Assembly: GCA_049518415.1 (NCBI GenBank)
Contig: JBEKRX010000018.1
Coordinates: 18,369-82,368 of the forward strand
Direction of reading: 5' to 3'
DNA length: 64,000 bases
Origin: CAVQND01 sp049518415
GTDB taxonomy: Bacteria; Verrucomicrobiota; Verrucomicrobiia; Limisphaerales; UBA8199
Below the pieces are notes generated by a model. The model searched no databases. It was not told the DNA's origin and saw nothing but the letters and a program-made list of their open reading frames with translations. A program made the position numbers and the translations under genes. This document shows positions 31,924 to 39,698 of the stretch, one piece after another (the stretch's first letter is position 1; each line of letters opens with the position of its first letter).

Positions 31924-32266
31924 GTCCACTACTTTAACCAAAGGCACGCCCTGCCGCCAGCGATTTATCAATCAAAGGCAGGCAGGCGAGACGCCTGCCC
32001 CACTATCGACCGGCGGATTTTTCGCCGCATGGGGATGGCGGCCCCCCGATGGCCCGGCCGCGACGGCGGCGGCGGCGGCTGGTTTGGAGTTGTAATCTCG
32101 CCGGCGGGCCAGGTCTGTGAGGATATGGGCGATAGGTAAGCGTCACTTATATGGTTTCCTCTGCCCAAAATGACTTTAGTTTGCTTGACTCTGGCCGGGA
32201 TATCATCAGATTGTTGCGCTTGCGCCGTCTTGAGCCAGACGGGGGCGGCGGGCGGTTTTTTGGCCG
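31924..32266. other. 343-base region upstream of the succinate dehydrogenase operon
   Basis: Divergent intergenic region between the OLD nuclease and the sdh-type operon. It holds the hairpin repeat GGCAGGCG-AGA-CGCCTGCC (31981-31999) and a GGCGGC run near 32065. Promoter-like hexamers are present but none is convincing. Confidence 0.4.
31981..31999. repeat. Hairpin repeat, second copy
   Basis: Perfect 8-base stem with AGA loop; reverse complement of the hairpin at 24689-24707, with matching GTGGGG flank on the outer side. Confidence 0.7.
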
Positions 32267-32959
32267 ATGAAACTGATCACGAACATTTTTGGGTCGTCGC
32301 TGGGCAAGAAGTACGTCCAGGCGACGACGGGATGCATCCTGTTCCTGTTCGTCCTGGGGCACTTGGCGGGCAATTTGCAGGTGTTCCTGGGCCGGGAGGT
32401 CATCAATCGCTACGGCCATTTCCTGCAGTCGAACGTGGAACTGCTCTGGCCGGTGCGCATGGTCCTGCTGCTCCTGCTGGGGCTGCATCTGTGGTCGGCG
32501 GTGACACTGACGCTGGAGAACCGGGCGGCGCGGCCGGTGGGCTACGCCCGGTATCAGCCGGTCGGCTCGACCTTCGCCTCGCGGTGGATGTTTGTGGGCG
32601 GGCTGATGATCTTCGTTTTCGTGGTCTATCACCTCCTGCACTACACGGTCGAGGCGAGCGCCATCAATTTTACCGGCCAGGATTTCGAGACGTACCTGGA
32701 CCCGCAGCAGCGGCACGACGTGTTCCGGATGATTGTGGTGGGTTTCAGCAACGGGTGGGTCTCGGCCTTCTACGTCCTGGGCCTCGGCCTGCTCTGCCTG
32801 CATCTGAGCCACGGCGCCAGCAGCCTCTTCCAGTCCCTGGGCTGGAAGAACGACGCCTACCGGCCTTGGCTGGACCGGTTGGCGGTGGTCGTCGCGGTCG
32901 TGGTTTTTCTCGGCTATAGCTCCATCCCGGTGGCGATTCTGCTGGGCTACGGCAAGTAA
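32267..32959 (+). CDS. sdhC: Succinate dehydrogenase cytochrome b subunit (type B-like)
   Basis: 230 residues with five membrane helices, as in the single-anchor type B enzymes of Bacteroidetes and epsilon-proteobacteria. Histidines suited to bind two hemes lie in helices (LFLFVLGHLAGNLQVFLG, LLLLLGLHLWSAVTL, VFVVYHLLHYTV, LLCLHLSHGASSLFQSLG). Known role: it anchors the catalytic subunits and passes electrons between succinate oxidation and the quinone pool. The flavoprotein gene follows 8 bases later. The gene order C-A-B and the lack of a separate SdhD fit this class. Confidence 0.93.
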   Translation: MKLITNIFGSSLGKKYVQATTGCILFLFVLGHLAGNLQVFLGREVINRYGHFLQSNVELLWPVRMVLLLLLGLHLWSAVTLTLENRAARPVGYARYQPVGSTFASRWMFVGGLMIFVFVVYHLLHYTVEASAINFTGQDFETYLDPQQRHDVFRMIVVGFSNGWVSAFYVLGLGLLCLHLSHGASSLFQSLGWKNDAYRPWLDRLAVVVAVVVFLGYSSIPVAILLGYGK

Positions 32960-32967
32960 GCGCTAAC

Positions 32968-34884
32968 ATGAAACTGGACGCACATATCCCTTCCGGCCCG
33001 CTCCCGGCGAAGTGGGACCAGCACAAGTTCGAGTTGAAGCTGGTCAGCCCGGCCAACAAGCGCAAATTCGAGGTCATCGTGGTCGGCAGCGGCCTGGCAG
33101 GGGCCTCGGCGGCGGCCTCGCTGGCGGAGCTGGGTTACCAGGTGAAATGCTTTTGTTTCCAGGACAGTCCGCGCCGCGCCCACAGCATTGCGGCCCAGGG
33201 CGGCATCAATGCCGCCAAGAACTACCAGAACGACGGTGACAGCGTCTATCGGCTGTTTTACGACACGCTCAAGGGCGGGGATTTTCGGTCGCGCGAGGCC
33301 AACGTCTATCGGCTGGCGCAGGTGAGCGGGAACATCATCGATCAGTGCGTGGCGCAGGGGGTGCCCTTCGCCCGCGAATACGGCGGGCTGCTGGCGAACC
33401 GCTCGTTCGGCGGGGCGCAGGTTTCGCGCACGTTCTACGCGCGCGGCCAGACCGGCCAGCAACTGCTGCTGGGCGCCTACCAGGCGCTGTGCCGGCAGAT
33501 TAGCCTGGGGGCCGTGCAGATGTTTTCGCGCACGGAGATGCTGGACCTGGTGGTCATTGACGGTCAGGCCAGGGGGATCGTCGCCCGCAACCTCCTGAGC
33601 GGGGAAATCTCCTGTCACCCGGCCGAGGCCGTGGTCCTGGCCACGGGCGGTTACGGCAACGTCTTTTTCCTGGCCACCTACGCCAAGGGCTCCAACGTCA
33701 CCGCGATATGGCGCGCCTGCAAGAAGGGTGCCTTCTTTGCCAACCCCTGCTACACGCAAATCCACCCCACCTGCATCCCGGTCAGCGGCGAACACCAGTC
33801 CAAACTCACCCTGATGTCCGAGTCCCTGCGCAACGATGGCCGGGTCTGGGTGCCCCAGCGCAAGGAAGATTGCCCCCGCCCGCCCGGCGCGATTGCCGAG
33901 GCCGACCGCGATTATTTCCTGGAGCGGAAGTACCCGAGTTTCGGCAACCTGGCCCCGCGCGACATCTCCTCGCGGGCGGCGAAAGAAGCCTGCGACGCTG
34001 GCCGCGGCGTGGGGCCGGGGGCGCTGGGCGTCTACTTGGATTTTGCCGATGCGATCAAGCGGCTGGGCGAGGGGGTCATCCGGGAGCGTTACGGCAACCT
34101 CTTCGACATGTACGAGAAGATCACTGGCGAGAACGCCTACCAGGTGCCGATGCGTATTTTCCCGGCGGTCCATTACGCGATGGGCGGACTGTGGGTGGAC
34201 TACCATTTGATGAGCAATTTGCCGGGCCTGTTCGTCCTGGGCGAGGCGAACTTCTCCGACCACGGCGCCAACCGCCTTGGGGCCAGCGCGCTCATGCAGG
34301 GCCTGGCGGACGGCTACTTCATTGTGCCTTACACCGTGGGCCACTACTTCGCCTCGGTCAAACAGGCCAAGGTCACCGCCAGCCACCCCGAGTTCAAGAA
34401 AGTCGAGGGGGACGTCAAAGCCTTCATCGCGCGGCTGCTGTCGGTCAAGGGCAAGCGGACGGCGCTGTCGCTGCACCGAGAGTTGGGGAAACTGCTCTGG
34501 GAGAAGTGCGGCATGGCGCGCAACGAAAGCGGCCTGAAGGAAGCGCTCAAACGCATCCCCGAACTGCGCGAGGAATTCTGGCAGAATATCAATGTCCCCG
34601 GCGAGGGCGGCGATTTGAACCAGACGCTGGAATACGCCGGGCGCGTGGCCGATTACATGGAGTTCGCCGAACTGCTTTGCCTGGACGCGCTGCATCGCCG
34701 CGAATCGTGCGGCGGGCATTTCCGCGAGGAATTCCAATGGCCCGACGGCGAGGCCCGGCGCGACGACGAGAATTTCGCTTATGTGGCCGCCTGGGAATAC
34801 CAGAGCCCGAACCGGCCGCCGGTGCTGCACAAAGAACCGCTGGTCTATGAAGCCGTCCAGATGAGCACGAGGAGCTACAAGTGA
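32968..34884 (+). CDS. sdhA: Succinate dehydrogenase/fumarate reductase flavoprotein subunit
   Basis: 638 residues. FAD-binding Rossmann motif VVGSGLAGASAAASLAELGY (39-58) and the covalent-FAD site RRAHSIAAQGGINA with His72. The second dinucleotide region is VVLATGGYGNVF. Substrate-site residues lie in the segments HPTCIPVSG and FPAVHYAMGGLWVDYH. The C-terminal helical domain has RRESCGGHFREEF. It oxidises succinate to fumarate (or the reverse) at the cytoplasmic face. The stop overlaps the iron-sulfur subunit start by 4 bases. Confidence 0.95.
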   Translation: MKLDAHIPSGPLPAKWDQHKFELKLVSPANKRKFEVIVVGSGLAGASAAASLAELGYQVKCFCFQDSPRRAHSIAAQGGINAAKNYQNDGDSVYRLFYDTLKGGDFRSREANVYRLAQVSGNIIDQCVAQGVPFAREYGGLLANRSFGGAQVSRTFYARGQTGQQLLLGAYQALCRQISLGAVQMFSRTEMLDLVVIDGQARGIVARNLLSGEISCHPAEAVVLATGGYGNVFFLATYAKGSNVTAIWRACKKGAFFANPCYTQIHPTCIPVSGEHQSKLTLMSESLRNDGRVWVPQRKEDCPRPPGAIAEADRDYFLERKYPSFGNLAPRDISSRAAKEACDAGRGVGPGALGVYLDFADAIKRLGEGVIRERYGNLFDMYEKITGENAYQVPMRIFPAVHYAMGGLWVDYHLMSNLPGLFVLGEANFSDHGANRLGASALMQGLADGYFIVPYTVGHYFASVKQAKVTASHPEFKKVEGDVKAFIARLLSVKGKRTALSLHRELGKLLWEKCGMARNESGLKEALKRIPELREEFWQNINVPGEGGDLNQTLEYAGRVADYMEFAELLCLDALHRRESCGGHFREEFQWPDGEARRDDENFAYVAAWEYQSPNRPPVLHKEPLVYEAVQMSTRSYK

Positions 34885-35627
34885 ATCTGACCCTTAAAGT
34901 ATGGCGGCAGAAGAACGGCCAGACCCCCGGCCACTTCGAGACTTACGAGGCGAGCAACGTGGTGCCGGACATGTCTTTCCTGGAGCTGCTCGACGTGGTG
35001 AACGAAGGGCTCCTGGGGCGCGGCCAGGAACCGATTGCCTTCGACTCGGATTGTCGCGAAGGCATCTGCGGCATGTGTTCCCTGGTCATCAACGGGCTCC
35101 CGCATGGCGGCCGGCGCGGCACCGCCACCTGCCAGCTTCACCTCCGGCATTTCAAGGACGGCCAGGCCATCACCATCGAGCCCTGGCGCGCGCGGGCCTT
35201 CCCCATGCTCAAAGACCTCTGCACCAATCGGAGTGCCTTTGACCGCGTCATTCAAGCCGGCGGCTTTATCTCCGTGAACACGGGCGGCGCCCCGGACGGC
35301 AACGCCCTCCCGGTCTCCAAGGACGTCGCCGACCGCGCGATGGACGCGGCGGCCTGCATCGGCTGCGGCGCCTGTGTGGCCGTCTGCAAGAACGCCTCCG
35401 CCATGCTCTTCGTCGCCGCCAAAGTCTCCCATCTGAACCTCCTGCCCCAGGGCCGAGCCGAAAAGGACCGTCGCGTGCTCAACATGGTGCGCCAGATGGA
35501 CGCCGAGGGCTTCGGCAACTGCACGGTCACCGGCTCCTGCGAGGCGGTTTGTCCCAAGGAAATCAGCCTCAACTTCATCGCCAAGCTCAACCGCGACTTT
35601 GGCCTCGCGATCCTCAAAGGGAAGTGA
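34881..35627 (+). CDS. sdhB: Succinate dehydrogenase/fumarate reductase iron-sulfur subunit
   Basis: 248 residues from a GTG overlapping the flavoprotein stop. [2Fe-2S] ligands: Cys58, Cys63, Cys66 (CREGICGMC) and Cys84. The [4Fe-4S] set is CIGCGACVAVC (159, 162, 165) with Cys224 as the fourth; the [3Fe-4S] set is Cys169, Cys214 and Cys220 (GNCTVTGSCEAVCP). All cluster residues are intact. It carries electrons from the flavoprotein to the membrane subunit. Confidence 0.95.
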   Translation: MNLTLKVWRQKNGQTPGHFETYEASNVVPDMSFLELLDVVNEGLLGRGQEPIAFDSDCREGICGMCSLVINGLPHGGRRGTATCQLHLRHFKDGQAITIEPWRARAFPMLKDLCTNRSAFDRVIQAGGFISVNTGGAPDGNALPVSKDVADRAMDAAACIGCGACVAVCKNASAMLFVAAKVSHLNLLPQGRAEKDRRVLNMVRQMDAEGFGNCTVTGSCEAVCPKEISLNFIAKLNRDFGLAILKGK

Positions 35628-35691
35628 CCAAGCGACGCGGCCACGAAGTTACAAAGCTACACCGTTACAACCTTATAACGTTGAAGCAGTC

Positions 35692-36732
35692 TTACTTTGT
35701 GGGATAATCGCAACGAAAAATGGCATTGGGGAGCACTTTATTGCCGCAATCCCATTGCCATACAAAAAAGGCCTGCCGCTCCGGAGAATAGACCACTCCC
35801 GCAGCCTGGATTGGGGTGGGTTCGGCAACCTGTGCCCAGGACGAGCCTTTATCTGAAGACACTTTGATGCAATTCGCTCCCACCGCGGCCAGTCTGCCGT
35901 CCGGGAGTTCGATCACGTGAGCGCCCTTGATCGCGCCGAAACCGCATGCTTGAACCCAGGCCTGTCCCTGGTCAGCACTTCGGATGACCCCACGATCATA
36001 GATCAGTTCCCAATAGATCGTGCCATCTGAGGCGGCCAGGGGAATGCCGTTCGCCTCCAAGGTGCAGACCGAGGTCCAGGTCGTTCCGCCATCGGTTGTA
36101 CGATAAACTCCGCCGGTGCCGACGCCATAACCCGAGGCGTTGACCAGATACGTTGACGCGCTGGCCAGGAGCGGATTGGAAGAGAATTTCGTCCCGGCCG
36201 GCAGATTGGTCCCGACATTGGCCCAGTTCCGGCCTCCATCCACCGATTTCCAAACCGTACGGCTTTGCTCATGGCCGCCGGCCAGCAAAGTCAGCCGCTG
36301 CGGGTCAGAAAAATCAATGCTCAGATAATCGTTATGAGTGATCTTTCCCAGATGATGAAAGGTCTGGCCGCCATCGGTCGTTTGATACACGCCGAAGCTG
36401 TTATAGATGCCGCTTTCCCAGAAAACATCGGAATTGGCCGGGTCATACACGATCCAGGAAGGCCGGTTGACGATGAGGTCGGAGCCGCCGCCTTGACCCA
36501 GGGGCGTCCAGTTCATGCCGCCGTCGCTCGTCGCCCATAACCCTTTCTGGGCAATACCGGCAATGATTTCGTCTTTGCCGGGAACCACGGAAAGCAGGCA
36601 AAGGTTGCCGCATTCCGACGGCATATTGGCAAGGTTGCCAGTGACGTTCACCCATCCAGCAAAGACCGGCGAGACCGCGCCGCATAACGAAATCCCTAAA
36701 GGCAGGAGACAATGGATTAACCTTTGGCTCAT
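35692..36732 (-). CDS. Secreted BNR/sialidase-like beta-propeller protein
   Basis: 346 residues from ATG at 36732, which gives a signal peptide (MSQRLIHCLLPLGISLCGAVSPVFAG). The frame is open to 36852, but that part lacks homology. The body shows repeated BNR/Asp-box units: ATSDGGMNWTPLG, QTTDGGQTFHHLG, KSVDGGRNWANVG, RTTDGGTTWTSV, RSADQGQAWVQA and VSSDKGSSWAQV. Six such S/T-x-D-x-G-x-x-W blades make a propeller. Catalytic residues of sialidases are not evident, so it is probably a binding or structural exported protein. It is convergent to the sdhB-type gene. Confidence 0.8.
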   Translation of the reverse strand: MSQRLIHCLLPLGISLCGAVSPVFAGWVNVTGNLANMPSECGNLCLLSVVPGKDEIIAGIAQKGLWATSDGGMNWTPLGQGGGSDLIVNRPSWIVYDPANSDVFWESGIYNSFGVYQTTDGGQTFHHLGKITHNDYLSIDFSDPQRLTLLAGGHEQSRTVWKSVDGGRNWANVGTNLPAGTKFSSNPLLASASTYLVNASGYGVGTGGVYRTTDGGTTWTSVCTLEANGIPLAASDGTIYWELIYDRGVIRSADQGQAWVQACGFGAIKGAHVIELPDGRLAAVGANCIKVSSDKGSSWAQVAEPTPIQAAGVVYSPERQAFFVWQWDCGNKVLPNAIFRCDYPTK

Positions 36733-36865
36733 CGGAGAAAGGACAGGCAATTGTCGTGAGGGGTGTTTTTCATCGGGGCCCGCACACGCGGTCAGGGGCG
36801 ACGGCGGGGGTGATTTTCGAACCAATTCGTCGATGCCCGCCTGTCGCCACAATCGGGAAGCCCCT

Positions 36866-38725
36866 TCACAGGAGTCTCTCCTTCGTGAACTCGGGGTTTA
36901 GTTCGTAGCGGGGTTTGTTTTCGTGACGTCTAATGTACCCTGAATCCTCGAGCTTGTTAAAAGAACGCCGGACCTTGCGGTACAGGACATCAAACTGGTG
37001 AATCCCTTCCTGCTCCGGAAATTTCTGGGACCAGAATATGAAACTGGCTTGTTTGGCGCTCACGAAATGCGCTTTCGAGAAGTGATTAAAGCGATAAACG
37101 ATGCTTAGGATTTCTTTTAGAAATGGGGCGAGAGCATCAAGTCCGGGTCCGAACATCTGCCTCAGCTCCTCCAGGTAGTTACTCGACAGCAGGACGCGAT
37201 CGGCGAGATAGATAGGGTAGAGCGGTGGGCTCGAAGGATGTTTGGTAATCAGACCCGCCCTTTCCAGCGGGATCAATTCGTTGAAATGATTGTTGTCCGG
37301 GGTGAGGATGATCGTGTAGCGTAATTGCTCGTTGGCCCATTCCGATTTGATCAAGTAAGCCAAGACGAGCTTCTGCGGTTCGCTCAACGGATTTCCCTGT
37401 AGCTTGCCCTCAAGGTAGCCGTCGAAAGATTGTAGGATCCACTCCATCCGCTCATCCAGCAGTTTGCCTGAGCACAAAAACAGTTCTACCTCCTCTGAGT
37501 AAAACCGGTAGTAAGGCAGGTCGATTTGATTCTGGAGGCAAACGTCAACCAGGGTGGCCATTCCGATCCCACGGCCTTCCCATTTCCGGAAGACCCTGAG
37601 CACGTTAGCCAGGCGGGGGTTTCTCGGCTTGGCTTCGGGAATGATCCGCCGCAACGGAACTGCCGCCTCAGGGGCCTCGATCAGCAGGTTTTTTCGGAAA
37701 GAGCCAGGATTCCGAATTGAAATGTAGGCGCCGGGTTTGACAGCGATGATTACCTGCCTGTTGATGGTATAATCACGGTGCGCCAGGGCGTTGTTAGTGG
37801 TTTCGCGGATCAACCTTTCGGGGTATTGCAACGACGGACTGCCGCCTTGGGCGACGCTTACTCCAACCTGGATATTGCGCAGGACGTAAGCGACTGAAGA
37901 TTCCATGAGCGGGATGATGTTGTTGATCAGGTCCTGCTTGTCCTGTGCGATCTCCTGGGGCACGTCCACATAGCCATGGACATGACAGCGGAATTGCAGT
38001 GCGTCCTCCGGATGCGCCCCACAAACAAGCATGCCGAGCGTCGTCATTTGATTATTGATGACAAACTGTTTTCGAGTCAGGAACGGCATCGCTGAGGCCA
38101 GGTCGGCCTTGATCGTCTCGACTTTCACTGGCTGGTTAAGGTGGTGGATGTGCTCATTCAACTTGTCCAAGTCGATGCGATCGGGGGTAATCCCCGGCAG
38201 CGGGCGGATCTCCCTGGCCTGGAGTGCCTCTCGCCTGTAATCTTCCTGCGCTTCGATGTCCGCCTCGGAAATTTTATGCTCACCGGTCAGCGACCGCCGG
38301 TATGCAACACCTTGGTAAAAGCAGAACTTCCGCTCCGCTGACAGCTCGTCCACGTACACAATGGCCACCCGGCCGCCCATGAAATCGCGCAATTCCATCG
38401 GGGGAAAGCAATCGCTGAGATTTAGCGGGTTGCCCGGCCGGTCGGTGAAAAGGGTCGCAAACTCCTTGAGCTTTGCCTCGGCATCCTCGCGGTAGCCGGT
38501 GAAGACATAACGCCGCGGCTGCCCCTGCCCTTCCTCCTTTACGCCCAGGATTAGAATACCGCCACGCGTGTTGAGGAAGGCGTTCACAGCGATATGGCGC
38601 TGTTTCCAGTCTCCACCGGTGGAGGGCACGGGTTTGATCTCGATCCCTTCCGACTCCAGTTGCTGGTAGCTGCCGCGGCTGATCAGATCTGCCAACTGGC
38701 TCAGGATTTTATCAACGATTTTCAT
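36866..38725 (-). CDS. AlbA_2/HATPase_c_4 ATP-binding protein, transcriptional-regulator-like
   Basis: 619 residues from ATG at 38725; the longer open frame begins at 38965 but its first 80 codons look non-coding. The N-terminal AlbA_2 (Schlafen-like) domain has IEIKPVPSTGG and HIAVNAFLNTRGGILILGVKE. The middle has REIRPLPGITPDRID and NQMTTLGMLVCGAHPE. The HATPase_c_4 region shows RETTNNALAHRDYTINRQVIIAV and RNPGSF, then PRNPRLANVLRVF and WEGRGIGM. The C-terminal third is family specific, probably winged helix. Such proteins are predicted regulators or defence-related ATPases; this one stands alone. Confidence 0.82.
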   Translation of the reverse strand: MKIVDKILSQLADLISRGSYQQLESEGIEIKPVPSTGGDWKQRHIAVNAFLNTRGGILILGVKEEGQGQPRRYVFTGYREDAEAKLKEFATLFTDRPGNPLNLSDCFPPMELRDFMGGRVAIVYVDELSAERKFCFYQGVAYRRSLTGEHKISEADIEAQEDYRREALQAREIRPLPGITPDRIDLDKLNEHIHHLNQPVKVETIKADLASAMPFLTRKQFVINNQMTTLGMLVCGAHPEDALQFRCHVHGYVDVPQEIAQDKQDLINNIIPLMESSVAYVLRNIQVGVSVAQGGSPSLQYPERLIRETTNNALAHRDYTINRQVIIAVKPGAYISIRNPGSFRKNLLIEAPEAAVPLRRIIPEAKPRNPRLANVLRVFRKWEGRGIGMATLVDVCLQNQIDLPYYRFYSEEVELFLCSGKLLDERMEWILQSFDGYLEGKLQGNPLSEPQKLVLAYLIKSEWANEQLRYTIILTPDNNHFNELIPLERAGLITKHPSSPPLYPIYLADRVLLSSNYLEELRQMFGPGLDALAPFLKEILSIVYRFNHFSKAHFVSAKQASFIFWSQKFPEQEGIHQFDVLYRKVRRSFNKLEDSGYIRRHENKPRYELNPEFTKERLL

Positions 38726-39012
38726 CAGTTCCAACCTAGCGGATAATCTCGCGTGAATCAGCCTTTTCTTTACGCTCGGGAGTCCGCCGACATCGGCTCG
38801 CCCTGCCGGGTGAGAGCGCGGGGCGCTGGCGGCGACCATTCGTAACGGCGCGATTAGGCCAGAAAGTCCGCAAAGGCACAGGTTACGGTTGGGCTGCAAT
38901 CGGTGCCACTCAATCAAAAGGCTGGCCCACCGCCCGCTCCAAGCACCTTGCCGGCGGCACAACATTGGCGGCCCGCGTGCGCTCCCAGGCGGGGCGAAAC
39001 CCGCCGGCTTGA

Positions 39013-39291
39013 TTAGCCGGCCAGGCCTGTTCCAGCGCAGGCCGGGCAGGGCGGCGGCGCGTGGCGGATCAGGTGATAGATGTAATCCTTGAGCTTGGCG
39101 CGGCGCATCTTGAGTTCCTCAATCTCCTGATCCGTCGCGAAATCGATTTCCTCCTCGATCCGGTAGATTTCGTCGTCCAACCGGTGGTACTCGTCGAAAA
39201 GACTCCGGAAATGGTCGTCAGACTCCTTCAGACGCTTGATCGTCTCGCGATGTTCCGGAAACTCTTGCAAGAGGGGATGATGGAGGTCCAT
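39013..39291 (-). CDS. YdcH/DUF465-family small helical protein
   Basis: 92 residues from ATG at 39291, with GGAGA as ribosome-binding site upstream; the open frame goes on to 39486 without homology. The sequence HPLLQEFPEHRETIKRLKESDDHFRSLFDEYHRLDDEIYRIE matches the DUF465 signature. A C-terminal extension has CPACAGTGLAG, a single zinc-knuckle-like CxxC. Function of the family is unknown. Convergent partners are absent; it is flanked by non-coding DNA on both sides. Confidence 0.82.
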   Translation of the reverse strand: MDLHHPLLQEFPEHRETIKRLKESDDHFRSLFDEYHRLDDEIYRIEEEIDFATDQEIEELKMRRAKLKDYIYHLIRHAPPPCPACAGTGLAG

Positions 39292-39698
39292 GGGTGGGGT
39301 CTCCTGTTTCAGTTCTGTAACCTGGATGTTTGCTCGATTGAATCCCGAAGCCACGGGCAAAGGCCATAAAACGCCTGTGCTCGCTGGGCAGGGACGGGCG
39401 GCCGGCACCTTTTCCGGTGAGTTCAACCTGTCTGCGTTCGCAATCGGCCTGCCGGCTGCCGGATATTCGTGTCGCTTCAAATCCATTCGCGGTTCCGCCC
39501 CGCGGGGCGGCGCGGAATAATCCTATGCCCGACTCGCGCGTAGTAAAGTTTTCTTTTTGCCTTAGCGCCGCGTAGCGCCGGTGGCACTGTCCAGGTGCGC
39601 CCGGGCTTGGGCGTTCGCTGCCGGGTTGCTGGACATATGGGATGCCAAAGGGCTATATCTGGCCTGGCGCTCAGCGCCCAAGCCTGGCGCAAGACGAA
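39292..39698. other. 407-base intergenic region with an inverted repeat
   Basis: Contains arms TGCGCCCGGGCTTGGGCG (39596-39613) and CGCCCAAGCCTGGCGCA (39675-39691), imperfect reverse complements around a 61-base centre, ending just before the ATG at 39699. Either a decayed palindromic repeat or a structure in the leader of the next gene. No gene is supported. Confidence 0.4.

Noticed and set aside
32947..34830. 627-codon minus-strand open frame
   Set aside because: Shadow of the flavoprotein subunit gene.
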